Shown: positions 11,101 to 22,194 of the stretch, in pieces | Numbering within the stretch: position 1 is the first letter of the stretch | Layout of the letters: each line of letters opens with the position of its first letter | Assembly: GCA_031761405.1 (NCBI GenBank) | Contig: JASEVX010000012.1 | Location: 23,795,165 to 23,859,164 of the forward strand | Direction of reading: 5' to 3' | Source: Serripes groenlandicus | Taxonomy: Eukaryota; Mollusca; Bivalvia; Cardiida; Cardiidae | DNA: 64,000 nt | The notes under the pieces: generated by a model | Database searches by the model: none | What the model saw: only the letters and a program-made list of their open reading frames with translations | What the model was told of the DNA's origin: nothing | Made by a program: the position numbers and the translations under genes

Positions 11101-13732
11101 AATGTCGATGATTTATTGTTTCAACAATGCTTGTCCATATTAACTATGCCATATATTTGCAACTTATATATGCCCCTATACCATGAACGCTTTCAGCGCT
11201 TTGATTTATATCTAACATAACGAAATTAGAAAATCTACGCATACAATAAAATGTATGAATAGCGTGTCATTATCGCCCCACTACCGCGTTTTGAATGAAT
11301 TGAAATCATATTGCAATTTACGTACTATATACAATATTTCAAATTTGATTCCCCGTGCATGTTGAGGTAAGATCTATATAATAAAGACTACAAGAGAAAG
11401 TTGATGCAACGCATCAATGTCGCCGAATATCCATAGTGCAGTTATGCATAACACTAACATTATAGTAGTTGAATAAACAATTATCAACTGAGGGGCATAT
11501 TGGAACATCAGGGGTGGGGTCAAGTGAAAATGTATCATAACTTGCATTGTTTTGTCAACGAAGTGAATGATAATTGGAGCCTCTCATAGTTTATGATCAA
11601 TCTCCATTCCAAAGTAGGTTGACCATACACACAACCAACTAATTATTGATCATAAACAGTAATGGAAATGAGTGATCTTGCCAATCATTAGTCTTAGTAT
11701 GTATACAGTGCTTTCATTAAGGAATAATTATAAGATTTGTGAATTCCACATACACTTTTCAAGATGTTTGTCAGAATATTTGAATTTTATTATTTTTCAA
11801 TAAAACCACAAAACAGACAATTTAGGATTTGAATGCAATAGCACGTCATTTTACCTTTCCTCTTTTAAAGTCAACAGTGGACACCTTTGCAGCATTCTAC
11901 TTTTAAAACAATGAGATAAGGGTTAAATCGCTGAAGACATGAGTTTTCTCTTTTTCTCAAAATGATATTAGCTTAGCATCCTAATTATATCATACTTTAA
12001 CAAATGTTGAAATGTAGTCCAATATTTATAAATTATACCACCTTCGAAATATAATATCAACTAAACAGTTAAATCTCATTGAAATTGTTGTATAATTTAA
12101 ACTTAATTTCGAACATAAACTTATCCCTATAACATGTTAATTTATTTTAATTCTTTCGTTCCTTTTTTATAATGAAAACAACAAACTACTCATGTTTTAA
12201 AATTATATTATGATGAGCGCCCTTGTGTCAATGATGCATATCAATATGCAGATCGGAAGCAATATGCCTTTAGGGAATTAAATGACACTTTTAAAATTGT
12301 CAAGGACGAAATAATTTTGTACGAAAGACCCGATTCTTTCTTATTTGCAGAGGTGTCGTTCATGAAACTCTCTTTACAGGCAGAGAGTGTTCGTTCAAAG
12401 TCATTTTTCCATTAAAACCAGTTTTATCTCGGTTTGTTCTTTTCTTCATTTGTTTCGAACCAAATAAACATTTTAAATCACCTATAATTTACTATTTGTA
12501 AGTGAGTGTAAAGAGCGGCTCTCTGCAAAGGAGATTGATCTACGCAGTTGGTATTCGCGAGTCACGCAGGTGCGCGTAAGTAAACAAATTAGACTGCGAC
12601 GTAAAGGTTTGTAGTTATCGACTTTTGATTACATGTAGTAGTGTAAAATAAAGTATACCAGTCTAGCTAATAGGGACTGTTTTGTCTTCGTAAATAAAAC
12701 AAAAAAACATAAATGCGAGTCAAAATAAAGAAACTGAAAATACCTAAAACATCGGAATATTTATTTCATTTTAGATGTGTCATTACTTAGTGTTTTTAAA
12801 CAAACACTATTGTAATATGTTCAAGACATCTAAATGTGTTTTTTTCTAATAATAATCCCCCCTCCCATGTGATTTCAGAAAACCTATTAAAAATAGAAGT
12901 CGCGGGCTTCTGCCCGGCGACTAATAATTATCTGAACATAAACATAACATACATACAGATCAAACAAGAAATTAAAATGGAAGTGTAATAAGAAAATATG
13001 CCAATTGCCATGGTGGATAAACAGTCCAAATGACCAGACAGAAACAATATGTGTATCTCCGAACCGACATTTTATAGAAAATATACAGGAAAAGGTTCCA
13101 ATAGTGAACGATTTCTCCTTTTACCTCAAAGTTTTGGACAGAAAGGATCGACCTATTTTTGTCAATAAAAAACTTAAAAGTCTACTATGATATCAAAATA
13201 ATTCTTCCTTGGTGTTGACATAATCGCTGTTTTCAACGTAATTTCTGTTAAATCAGGGCGGCCAGTTCGCATCACCTTGTTTTGGGCAAATATACTCTAC
13301 ACAACATTCTTCACAGACAACAGATCCCCTTCCCATTCCACACTGTCGGTTATTAATGTGAGGAACACGAACAACGTTTGCCACAATGACTTTTGCATAA
13401 TATCGGGAAGAATGAATGGCCGAGCAGTGACTCGAACGCACGGCTCCTTGGTCGATAATCCTCGTCGTTACAAATTGTGCTATCTCGGCTTGATGAAATT
13501 TAATTGATAAACATCGAAGCATATTACCATATTTATCCACCACGGAATTTGCCCAAATATGTCGTGTTTTGCCCTCGTCTTTCCACGTGATAGCCGAGAA
13601 TACTGGTGACGTCACAACGGTCTTTTTTTGCTGCTCACTTCCGGACCACACATCCAGCAACACGGCCGTTACTAAGCAACCAAATGCCACCGATGACATT
13701 GTGTAATTAATCTTCCGGATCCCTTTAGTCAT
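4930..13732 (-). CDS. Four-transmembrane membrane protein gene, copy A (3 exons)
   Basis: Joining 13528-13732, 7839-7997 and 4930-5117 gives one 183-residue frame from ATG to TAG. Exon 1 ends in phase 1 and the next exon supplies two bases; the same holds at the second junction. Predicted hydrophobic segments lie at about 12-27, 76-97, 112-134 and 149-171. The short basic N-terminus (MTKGIRK) and tail (KKHKLER) suggest both ends are cytosolic. The first outer loop (about 28-75) has tryptophans 29, 50, 60 and 74 but no cysteine pair, so the topology is claudin/PMP22-like while the claudin signature is absent. I do not recognise the family and assign no function. The introns (5.5 and 2.7 kb) are full of SINEs, MITEs and satellites. 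A second intact copy lies at 37590-42346 with 11 substitutions and one missing lysine. The agreement of splice sites, phase and membrane pattern in both copies makes a real gene very likely. Confidence 0.85.
5180..5482 (+). mobile_element. tRNA-derived SINE (copy A)
   Basis: Pol III A box in CCTCAGTCGGTAGCG and B box GCGTTCGAACCCC near the 5' end, a family-specific body, and a tail of AATC repeats. Lies in intron 2 of the membrane-protein gene, antisense to it. The same family is at 14304-14593 on the minus strand. Confidence 0.85.
5574..5785. mobile_element. TTAA-type palindromic MITE (copy A)
   Basis: Left end TTAACCCTTTTCCACATGC, central TTGCTCATGATGAGCAA, right inner arm AAGTCGTCTGCTGCAGATG and GTATGTGGG. 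The right TTAA has decayed. Confidence 0.75.
6073..6315 (+). other. Unassigned open frame conserved in both copies
   Basis: Encodes 80 residues ending AYKPMMQLVAACTSYHI. The copy B counterpart (to 38970) is also open but differs at about a dozen of the last 70 residues, no better than non-coding flanks. The 5' part overlaps a degenerate hairpin repeat (about 6017-6095) related to the palindromes at 55556 and 63467. No splice sites or family recognised. Probably not a gene. Confidence 0.2.
6547..7039. mobile_element. 493-bp palindromic MITE, CAGTG ends, copy A only
   Basis: Terminal repeat CAGTGTGTGTATAACACGTG is mirrored by CACGTGGTATACACACACTG. Long inner arms (about 6650-6775 and 6815-6940) make most of the element a hairpin. 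It is flanked by CTAGT at 6542-6546 and 7040-7044. Copy B has a single CTAGT at 39418-39422 with no element, which proves insertion and the 5-bp duplication. Superfamily not settled; no coding content. Confidence 0.9.
7045..7794. other. Non-coding, no feature recognised
   Basis: AT-rich flank and intron 2 sequence of the membrane-protein gene, closely matched at 39423-40170 in copy B. No repeat family recognised. Confidence 0.4.
7839..7997 (-). CDS. Copy A exon 2
   Basis: 159 bases between acceptor TTTACAG and donor GTAAGA. It completes an Asp codon, encodes 52 residues starting ALKEWTVVKM and leaves one base. Carries membrane segment 2 and most of segment 3. Sequence outside these sites stays open for a while but is not conserved in copy B. 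Confidence 0.88.
8425..9135. repeat. 65-bp satellite, about 11 units (copy A)
   Basis: Tandem units built on GATCGATGATACTTTCTAAA and ATTGATAATGAAG, slightly diverged, with one shortened unit near 9020. Lies in intron 1. Copy B has about 7 units. Confidence 0.95.
9217..9400 (+). mobile_element. Diverged SINE (copy A)
   Basis: Degenerate tRNA-like head (CGGCTCGAAAC as B box) followed by CTCGGCCATTCAT and the body also seen in the minus-strand SINE at 13264-13500. Confidence 0.55.
10180..10720 (+). repeat. Diverged direct repeat pair
   Basis: 10195-10285 and 10597-10690 share runs such as GTTTCTGTTTGGCAGA and a GTCCGT/TCGT motif. The open frames across them are by-products of the repeat, with no protein resemblance. 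Confidence 0.55.
11395..12045 (+). repeat. Inverted repeat arm 1 (partner 18490-19180)
   Basis: Runs from GTTGATGCAACGCATC through TTTATGATCAATCTCCATTC to ATAAATTATACC, and is found reverse-complemented at 18490-19180 with moderate divergence. Both lie in separate copy-A-only segments, so a dispersed element probably inserted twice. Confidence 0.7.
13264..13500 (-). mobile_element. SINE next to exon 1 donor (copy A)
   Basis: Minus-strand tRNA-like head with A box near GCCGAGATAGCAC and B box GCGTTCGAGTCAC, then the body. It starts about 28 bases downstream of the exon 1 donor, in the gene's sense. Confidence 0.65.
13528..13732 (-). CDS. Copy A exon 1
   Basis: Starts MTKGIRKINY at 13732 and ends in the first base of a codon before donor GTAATA. 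Encodes 68 residues: a short basic leader, membrane segment 1 and most of the first outer loop. The open frame runs on past the donor, but that continuation enters a SINE and is absent from the spliced product. A second in-frame Met at residue 12 precedes the membrane segment; I prefer the first because it lies within the same ATG region that is reiterated in copy B. Confidence 0.85.
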
Positions 13733-13804
13733 AGTGTTTGATCAGATATAAAGCACCACACTGTAAATTGTAAATCAAAGTCAGTCTCATTAATCATATA
13801 AATC

Positions 13805-13997
13805 TGTAGCAGACGACTTTGAACAAAAATAACTTTTCAAAAATGTGCAAAATCTCCATTAATGACAGTTTAGTTATTGGTTAGGGTTGAAAACATTGTC
13901 GCAAATGGTAAATTTGCTCATCATGAGCAATTTCACATTCAAAAATCGTCTGCTGCAGAGGCGTCTGAATGCGTCTATAGGTGGTAAAGGGTTAAAC
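13805..13997. mobile_element. TTAA-type MITE, left end degraded (copy A)
   Basis: Left inner arm GTAGCAGACGACTTTGAA, central TTGCTCATCATGAGCAA, right end GGTAAAGGGTTAA. Upstream of exon 1 on the gene's strand. Confidence 0.7.
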
Positions 13998-14013
13998 ATT
14001 TGCAACATAACAT

Positions 14014-14145
14014 GGTGAAGTGAGTGCACTTGGGCAAAGCACATTTCCTAGCCCAGTACTGTTCTGTTTACCCAGGGATCATGAAAAAGTGAACTGTCGC
14101 CGTGATATAACTGAAATAATGTTGAAAACGGCGTAAAATCTCAAC
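14014..14145 (+). mobile_element. SINE 3' fragment (copy A)
   Basis: Body and tail only: CTTGGGCAAAGCACATTTCC, GTTTACCCAGGGATCATGA and GATATAACTGAAATAATGTT. No tRNA head. The first part matches the tRNA-Ser-headed SINEs at 36597 and 47210; the tail matches the other SINE family. Confidence 0.7.
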
Positions 14146-14169
14146 AAATACGACATTACGACGCTTTCG

Positions 14170-14648
14170 GATGCCTCTGAACAGAACAAAAGTAGACATC
14201 TTTCATTATGAGCAATTTCTCATTTTGCAAGATTGGTTTTACTATTTATTAATACTACGTTTTTATATAGTGATTTTACACATTTTGCCATCGATACTTT
14301 CAATTGTTGATTGAATAGGGTTAAACACCGTTTTCAACAATGTTTCAGTCATATCACGGCGACCAGTTCACCTACTCATGCGTCTCCTGTTTTTCGCACA
14401 CCAGTACACCACACAGGATACTTTCCAAGTAACTGGTTGCTTTTTCAACATTGACTGTTAAACAGCCCATTGGCGAAAGACGTATGACGCATGTCACAGT
14501 GACTTTTGTCAAACGTCGGAAAGAATGTTGGCCGAGCTGGGATTCGAACTCACAACCCCTGGATTCAGAGCCCGCGTCGCTACCGGGGCTCGGCATCGAT
14601 ATTTTCAAAGGCGATTGCTGAAGATTTGTCGTATGCGGGAAAGGATTA
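14170..14648. mobile_element. TTAA-type MITE split by a SINE (copy A)
   Basis: Left part with ATTATGAGCAATTTCTCATT, right part CAAAGGCGATTGCTGAAGAT and GTATGCGGGAAAGG. The SINE at 14304-14593 sits between them with a 15-bp target duplication. Confidence 0.65.
14304..14593 (-). mobile_element. SINE nested in a MITE (copy A)
   Basis: Minus-strand element with B box read as GGTTGTGAGTTCGAATCCC. It is flanked by CATCGATACTTTCAA (14289-14303) and CATCGATATTTTCAA (14594-14608), a near-perfect 15-bp target duplication. Confidence 0.85.
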
Positions 14649-14749
14649 ATTGGTATTGCACATCTGTAAAACAGTACAGAAAGATTGTTAAGCATTTGCA
14701 GTACACCCCATCACTATCTGAGATCTGCATTATGTCAGACAAATGTACC

Positions 14750-15071
<322 letters not shown>

Positions 15072-15212
15072 TACATGTGTAGGTAGATCATTTATTATTT
15101 CGAAATGTGTTACATCAAAGAATGTATAATATACCTTCATAATTAGTCAAATATTATTTAAACCTAGGCCTTAAATTCACCAAAATATACATGATGTCGC
15201 TTTATCAAACGT

Positions 15213-15428
15213 TATAACTCTTTCGCTACCAAAGGCAACTTTTCCACACGAAAAACAAAATGTAGACTCCGGTGAGACATCTGGTAACGAGCCGTCTCTC
15301 CAGAAATATGCATTGTTTGTAACTTAGACATTAAATGTTGCTAAATTTCCTGTTGGATTAAAAATGGAGAGGTCCAATTTTCAACATAGAAGAGTCGACT
15401 TTGTGATATTCGGCAGTGAAAGTGATAT
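15213..15428. mobile_element. Diverged fold-back MITE of the CTCTTTC..GCGC family (copy A)
   Basis: Begins ATAACTCTTTCGCTACC and ends TTCGGCAGTGAAAGTGATA, with a central arm pair around GGTAACGAGCCGTCTC. Resembles the TTAA-flanked elements at 39193, 48418 and 56517 but is strongly diverged. Confidence 0.6.
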
Positions 15429-15504
15429 ATACAAAACATCCTAATATAACTTGCAATTAGTAGTCGAATATATCGCTCAGTAAAATTGTATTCAGACCTA
15501 TTAA

Positions 15505-17965
15505 ACTTCGATATTATTAACCCTTCGTATTATTTATCCATTCCTATTATTAGCCCTTCTTATACAATTCCCATTATTAACAGTTTCTATTATTAACCAT
15601 TCCCATTATTAACCATTCCTAGTGTTAACCATTACCATATTAACAGTTGTTTGTATTAGCCATTTCTATTGTTAATAACCATTACCATTATTAACCATTC
15701 CCAATATTAACCATTGTTAACCATTACCATATTAACAGTTTTTTGTATTAGCCATTTCTATTATTAATAACCATTACCATTACCATTATTAACCATTCCC
15801 ATTATTAACAGTTCCTATTATTAACAATTCCTATTGTTAACCATTCCTTTTATTTACTAATTATATTATTAAACCCTCTTATTAACAACCATTAATATTA
15901 TTAAACCCTCTTATTAACAACCATTCCCATTATTAACAGTTTCTATTATTAACCATTCCCATTATTAACCATTCCTATTCTTAACCATTACCATATTAAC
16001 AGTTTTTTGTATTAGCCATTTCTATTATTAATAGCCATTACCATTATTAACCATTCCCATTATTAACAGTTCCTATTATTAACAATTCCTATTGTTAACC
16101 ATTCCTATTATTTACTAATTATAATATTAAACCCTGTTATTAACAACCATTAATAGTATTAACAGTTCCTTGTATTAGCCATCCCTATTATCAATAACCA
16201 TTATCATTATTAACAGTTCGTTGTATTAGCCATTCCTATTATTAATAACCATTACTATTATTAACCATTCCCTTTATTAACTATTCCTATTATTAATAAT
16301 TCCTATTGTTAACCATTACCATATCAACAGTTCTTTGTATTAGCCATTCCTATTATCAATAACCATTATCATTATTAACAGTTCCTTTTATTAGCCATTC
16401 CTATTATTAAAAACAATAATTATTATTAACCATTCCCATTATTAACCATTCCTATAATTAACCATTACCATATTAACAGTTTTTTGTATTAATTAGCCAT
16501 TTCTATTATTAATAACCATTACCATTATTAACAATTCCTATTATTAACCATTCCAATTATTAACTATTTCTATTATTAAACCCTCTTATTAACAACCATT
16601 ATTTTATTAACAGTTCCTTGTATTAGCCATTCCTATTATCAATAACCATTATCATTATTAACAGTTCCTTGTATTAGCTATCCTATTATTAATAACCATT
16701 ACCATTCCCTTTATTAACCGTTCCTATTATTAATAACCATTACTATTATTAACCATTCCCTTTATTAACCATTCCTATTATTAATCATTCTTATTGTTAA
16801 CCATTACCATATTAACAGTTCCTTGTATTAGCCATTCCTATTATTAATAACGATTACCATTATCAACCATTCCCATTATTAACAGTTTCTATTATTAACC
16901 ATTCCTATAGTTAACCATTCCCATTATTAACTATTTCTATTATTAAACCCTCTTATTAACAACCATTATTTTATTAACAGTTCCTTGTATTAGCCATTCC
17001 TATTATCAATAACCATTATCATTATTAACAGTTCCTTGTATTAGCTATCCTATTATTAATAACCATTACCATTCCCTTTATTAACCGTTCTTATTATTAA
17101 TAACCATTACTATTATTAACCATTCCCTTTATTAACCATTCCTATTATTAATCATTCTTATTGTTAACCATTACCATATTAACAGTTCCTTGTATTAGCC
17201 ATTCCTATTATTAATAACGATTACCATTATCAACCATTCCCATTATTAACAGTTTCTATTATTAACCATTCCTATAGTTAACCATTCCCATTATTAACTA
17301 TTTCTATTATTAAACTCTCTTATTAACAACCATTAATATTATTAACAGTTCCTTGTATTAGCCATTCCTATTATCAATAACCATTATCATTATTAACAGT
17401 TCCTTGTATTAGCCATTCCTATTATTAATAACCATTACCATTATCAACCATTCCCATTATTAACAGTTTCTATTATTAACCATTCCTATAGTTAACCATT
17501 CCCATTATTAACTATTTCTATTATTAAACCCTCTTATTAACAACCATTAATATTATTAACAGTTCCTTGTATTAGCCATTACTATTATCAATAACCATTA
17601 TCATTATTAACAGTTCGTTGTATTAGCCATTCCTATTATTAATAACCATTAATATTATTATCCATTCCCTTTATCAACCATTCCTATTATTAACCATTCC
17701 AATTATTAAAAAATCCATTCCAATTATTAACAATTCCCATTATTAACCATTACTATTATTAACCTTTTCCATTTTTAACCATTCCTATTATTAACCATTC
17801 CCATTATTAACCACACATAGTATTAACTCTTCCCATTATTACCCGTGCCCTTTAATAAACATTGCCATAGTTTACGATTCCCATAATTTACGATTCCTAT
17901 AATTAACCATTCCCATCACTAACCCTTCGCTTTATTAACCCTTACCATTACCCTTCTAATAATTA
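15505..17965. repeat. AT-rich array of CCATTATTAA-type units (copy A)
   Basis: About 2.45 kb of irregular repeats of CCATTCCTATTATTAA and variants such as CAGTTCCTTGTATTAGCC. A higher-order unit of 367 bp is visible: the same CTATTTCTATTATTAAA junction recurs at 16564, 16931 and 17298. Copy B has about 0.84 kb. Confidence 0.95.
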
Positions 17966-18489
17966 ATCATTATAATATCAGCTAAACAGTTAAATTTCAT
18001 TGATATTGTTGTATAATTTTCAAACTTAATTTCGAACATAAACTGAACCCTACATGTTAATTTATTGTAATTCTTACCTTCCTTTTCAGGGTGGTCTAAT
18101 TTATAAATATTGGACTACATTTTGAAGCGACTGAAATCCAGATGGCACAACAAAAAAAACAAAAACAAAAAAATGACTCGAATTCGCCCTAAATGTTATT
18201 CTTTATGTTATCCAAGTAAAACAAGGGTAGAAAATGTATCGTTTTTTATCAATAAAGTGAACTTGAGTCGTTTTCAATTGTCCCGATGAAGGGGTTTCCT
18301 ATTTAAAAATACTTACCCCGTTACTGACAGGGTAGAATTTACGATGGAAAAGGTATCGAAAACAAGAAAATCTCACCGATTATAGGGGTATGTAATATGT
18401 CAGTTATCATAGATAGTTTAATGCCCCAAATACACAAATAACACTTATTTTCTTAAAATTGGATTTTTTTTTCAACAGTTGGGTATCTG

Positions 18490-19180
18490 GAGTTCAGTCG
18501 CTTTAACATTTGTCAAAGTATGATATGATTAGGATGCCAAGCTAATATCATTTTGAGAAAAAGAGAAAAAATCATGTCTTCAGCGATTTAACCCTTTTCT
18601 CATTGTTTTAAAAGTAGATTGCTGCAAATGTGTCAAATGTTGACTTTAATAGGGGAAAGGTAAAACAGGGACAATATATATACATATATATATTGTCCCT
18701 GGGTAAAATGAAATGCTATTGCATGCAAATCCTAAATTGTCTGTTTTGTGGTTTTATTGATAAATGATAAAATTCAAATTTTCGGTCAAACATCTTGAAA
18801 AGTTGGTGTGGAATTCACAAGTCTTATGATTATTCCTTAATGAAAGCACTATATACATACAAAGAACAATGATTAGCAAGATTACTCTTTTCAATTACTG
18901 TTTATGATCATTAATTAGTTGGCTGTGTGTATGGTCAACCTACCTTAGAATGGAGATTGATCATAAACAATGAAAGGCTTCAATGATATCTGAATGAAGG
19001 ACATTCACTTCGTTGACAAAAAAAATGCAAGTTATGATACATTTTCACTTGACCCCTCCCCCGATGTTCCAATATGCCCCCCAGTTGATAACTGTTGTTT
19101 TTGTTCAATTACTAAAATGTTAGTGTTATGCATAACTGCGGTATGGATTTCCGGCGACATTGATGCGTTGCATCAACTTT
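18490..19180 (-). repeat. Inverted repeat arm 2 (partner 11395-12045)
   Basis: Reverse complement of 11395-12045, interrupted by a 36-bp palindromic insertion at 18666-18701 that arm 1 lacks. Confidence 0.7.
18666..18701. mobile_element. 36-bp palindromic insertion, CAGGG ends
   Basis: An almost perfect palindrome starting CAGGGACAATATATA and ending TATTGTCCCTG. It is flanked by GGTAAAA at 18659-18665 and 18702-18708. The related inverted arm has one TTTTACC at 11849-11855 and no insert, giving a direct empty site. The CAGGG ends recall hAT elements, whose duplication is usually 8 bp. Confidence 0.85.
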
Positions 19181-19430
19181 TTGTTGTTGTTGTTGTTTGG
19201 GTTGTTTACCCTCGCGCTCGGCATTAATACCATTTGGCGAGCAGCTATCGTTATTACTACTATTATTGTTCACGGACTATTGGTTTGCAGACTATCTAGT
19301 ATATATATATATGTATACCTATGTATATGTGTTGTTTTTATTTTTTTATATATATATATATTTTTTGTTTTTTTGTTTTTGTTTTTTGTTTTTTCTTCTT
19401 CGGGTTAAGGGGGCCGAGGGGATTAGTGTT

Positions 19431-19577
19431 ATAACTATTGTTTACTATATCGTACATCATGCACATACCTATCGTTTATATAACTATTGTTTACTATATA
19501 GTACATCATGCACATACCTATCGTTTATATAACTATTGTTTAATATATAGTACAGAATGCACATATCTATCGTTTAT
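19431..19577. repeat. 49-bp tandem repeat, 3 units
   Basis: Units begin ATAACTATTG at 19431, 19480 and 19529 and include CATGCACATACCTATCG. Confidence 0.95.
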
Positions 19578-19916
19578 TTGTCTATAGTTGTTGACTAATT
19601 TCCTTTAAATCTTAACTTTCTCTTGTTTCATTGTTTATATACCAAGCGAACAATTACCTGGACTAACTTACTTCGTGATTAGCCGTTTATATAATTACTT
19701 AGCTCACAACAGGTTGTAACACCCAAGAACTTGCTTATTCAGACGACATTAGACGCCTTTGAAACAAGCAACTTTTGAAAAAAATGTCTAAAAGTGAGGA
19801 AATGCTCAAAACGAGCAATCATTTTCCAACTGAATTTCAAAATAGTTATTTTAATTTGTGTTTTTTTCAAGATGTTTACGTTTTGTGATCAAATAGCTTC
19901 CAAAATATGTTAATAT

Positions 19917-20145
19917 TAAACCCTTTTCCACCTGCAAACGTAATTTGACATATTGTATAGCTGATAAACTTTGAAAACACTCATCTTCGCTAGCCAAGGT
20001 GTCATTCACATAAAAAGAAAAAAGAAAATTGAATGGGCAAATCATCCTTGGCTTGTGGAGATGGAAAAACACTGTGCTAAACGGAAAGTCGTCTAAATGA
20101 TACATTTCTCTTTTTTTCAACGGCGCCTTTTTCAAAATCGTCTGC
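19917..20145. mobile_element. TTAA-type MITE, degraded (copy A)
   Basis: Left end TTAAACCCTTTTCCACCTGC, then AAACTTTGAAAACA; the right side has CAAAATCGTCTGCAG. Centre replaced or diverged. Copy B counterpart starts at about 45577. Confidence 0.55.
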
Positions 20146-20209
20146 AGTCGCCATATCCATTATACACGCACACATCAAGGTTCAATGAGATTAAATCAGT
20201 AACAATTAA

Positions 20210-20431
20210 CCATTTCCCTCATATAGACGCTTTCTGACGCCTCTGCAGCAGACGGCTTTTAGAAAACATAGTGACAAAAGAAGAAATTGCACAAAACGTG
20301 CAATTTCTCCTTTTGCCACAATGTTTTCCACTTTTTGTCATAGGTTATCCATTCAATTATGGAGATTTTCTATATTTTGACAAAATACGTTCAAAGTCGT
20401 CTGTTGCAGAATTGTCGTATGAGGGAAAGGG
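20210..20431. mobile_element. Full-length 222-bp TTAA-type MITE
   Basis: TTAA at 20206-20209 and 20432-20435 flank an element starting CCATTTCCC and ending GGGAAAGGG, with inner arms GCAGCAGACGGC and GTCGTCTGTTGCAG and a central hairpin. TTAA targets and CCC ends are typical of piggyBac-type elements. In copy B (to about 46008) the middle is deleted. Confidence 0.85.
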
Positions 20432-20512
20432 TTAAACAACAGAATGTTATCGGATTTCACTTATTATAAAGATCACATTCCTTCCATGGATAGTGGCGTG
20501 CATTAGTTTAAC

Positions 20513-20680
20513 CTCTTTACCGTTTGTAGACGAGTTTTGACGCATCTGCATCAACATGTGAAGTTCCTCACTTGTAACACAGTTTTAAACAATATTTGAT
20601 GACATATTATTTCGGTTATAACGATTTTCAATAGTGTTTCCGACATGTTTTTAAAGTCGTTAGTTTTGTGTGTATATTAA
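20513..20680. mobile_element. Degenerate TTAA-type MITE
   Basis: TTTAACCTCTTTACCGTTTG left end, inner TTTTTAAAGTCGTTAG on the right; counterpart at 46080-46255. Confidence 0.5.
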
Positions 20681-21575
20681 GATGCTACGTTTCAGTTCGT
20701 CGTCATATCACTTATTAAGCTGAATGTCATATGTTTAACGCTATCTACAATCATAATATGTATGTATTATGTATGTTCATGCCCTGTTCGATATTTTCAC
20801 ATTCATTTTACCATTATAATATTGTGTATTGCATTGCATTTGTGTTATAATATTTAATAAATACTATTTTTTCAATGCTCTAAATTAATGTATTGTGGGC
20901 CGGTGGCCTTTGAATACTAGAAATCAATAAACTGTACTACAAATTTGTTTAGCCAGGGAAAGGATAATTGTTGCAAAGTTTAAACTTTCCCACATACAAC
21001 AAGTAAAAAAAAGGAAATTCCATATAAGGGAAAGTTTCATTATTGAACATAGTTCACAAGTTGTATGCTTCAGAGGCGTACGTAGTACAGTCCGTGGTTA
21101 AAGTCGATGAGTCTGGTCGGTTGTCAATCTTATTGTCTGTTGATGTTTGAGAAAAACGTATTCACGTTATAAGTAATAAGAACAGAACAGAACACAACTT
21201 TTATTTGGACTTAGACAAGATGTTTCTCGTCCATACATGATTAATATTTATAAAACGCAATAATAAATGAGTATAATAAACAAGTTATCCTACCTGCAAT
21301 GAAATTCGCATGCACAGCTAAGGAATAGGGTGTCACTTAAAGATCTCTGCACAAAGTGAGCACATCTATTTAGTTGTAAAGAAATTTTACTGCGTTTAAG
21401 AAAATAGATTGCCTGTATATTGTATTACGTAATGGTCTACTAGATTCAAGGGTTTTTTCGGAAGGTTCGTTGATATTTGCTAAAAATAGATAACATCGAA
21501 AACAAATAAAGTAAACATACACCAGAATGCATATACAATCGGGGTATTGACACAATCTATTAAAACGCTTTCAAC
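20681..21575. other. Non-coding, nothing recognised
   Basis: AT-rich sequence shared with 46256-46850 and 48627-48930 of copy B. The stretch AACTTTTATTTGGACTTAG near 21200 may be the antisense end of an older retroelement, but this is not supported further. Confidence 0.35.
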
Positions 21576-21578
21576 AAT

Positions 21579-21720
21579 TGTTCAGTTATATACCGGCGTT
21601 TCCTGGGTAAGCTACCAGTACTACTTGTTCATTTATCCTGACACTAACCAGCCAGTCGTAATGCTAACCCTGTAACCCTGAGGCCCAATGAGGGCAGGAA
21701 TTACTACTGACACATATTAG
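21579..21720 (-). mobile_element. SINE tail fragment, antisense (copy A)
   Basis: CTTTCAACAATTGTTCAGTT and ACCGGCGTTTCCTGGGTAAG are the reverse of the common SINE 3' end. No tRNA head follows. Counterpart at 48950-49090. Confidence 0.65.
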
Positions 21721-22194
21721 AATAAAAGCACTGCAGTGCTGCCGGCCTGGGGGCTGCTGGAGAGTTGGGTTTTTCAATGCACGGGGCCTACGGCTCCCCG
21801 GTTAATCCGCCACTGTATTTGTCACGTGACTTCTTTCTTTTTTTCCGTTCCTCTTCGCGAATGTTAATAATGTTAACAAGCGTCCATATTTAACCTCTCG
21901 GCGCATTTATTTCTAAAGCATTTCTTCAACTTATATTGGAGTACTCACGCCTCAAGTTTTTCACTGATGTTCCAACAACATTAAAATGATTTTATGGGGG
22001 AGATCCTAACCTTTTAAATGCTTTTTTGTTAAATCCATGATGAACTATTTTTCTCGCGCAGTTTCTCATGCGTTGTTTGGTGCTAACAGCAATTGGCAGG
22101 CTGCCAACTCCGAAAAATATGGTATTACTACTTTGACCAGGGGCTAAAGCCCCAGGCCAAAAAAAACCACAAGACGGAAAGAGCCGATAGAATG
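21721..22194. other. GC-richer unclassified stretch
   Basis: Contains small perfect hairpins such as GGGGCCTACGGCTCCCC and GGGGCTAAAGCCCC. Shared with copy B (49091-49560). No coding sequence seen. Confidence 0.35.

Larger units (their letters stand above)
9999..13262. repeat. 3.3-kb segment present only in copy A
   Basis: Copy B joins the equivalents of about 9998 and 13263 directly (near 41850). The segment lies in intron 1. It contains a diverged direct repeat (10180-10720), a stretch at 11395-12045 repeated inverted at 18490-19180, and a short piece (12050-12167) repeated directly at 17966-18087. No gene recognised. Smaller pieces just upstream (about 9622-9970) are also reduced in B. 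Confidence 0.75.
18103..19857. repeat. 1.75-kb insertion present only in copy A
   Basis: Copy B reads straight through near 45518. In copy A the segment is bounded by TAATTT at 18097-18102 and 19852-19857, a possible 6-bp target duplication. It contains the inverted arm 18490-19180, a 49-bp tandem repeat and AT-rich sequence. No coding sequence recognised. Confidence 0.65.

Noticed and set aside
12898..12921. Hairpin CGGGCTTCTGCCCG resembling a terminator
   Set aside because: Rho-independent terminators do not apply in eukaryotic DNA; no transcript context.
13253..13527. Continuation of the exon 1 frame
   Set aside because: Passes the conserved donor into a SINE; copy B's frame stops soon after the donor, so it is intronic.
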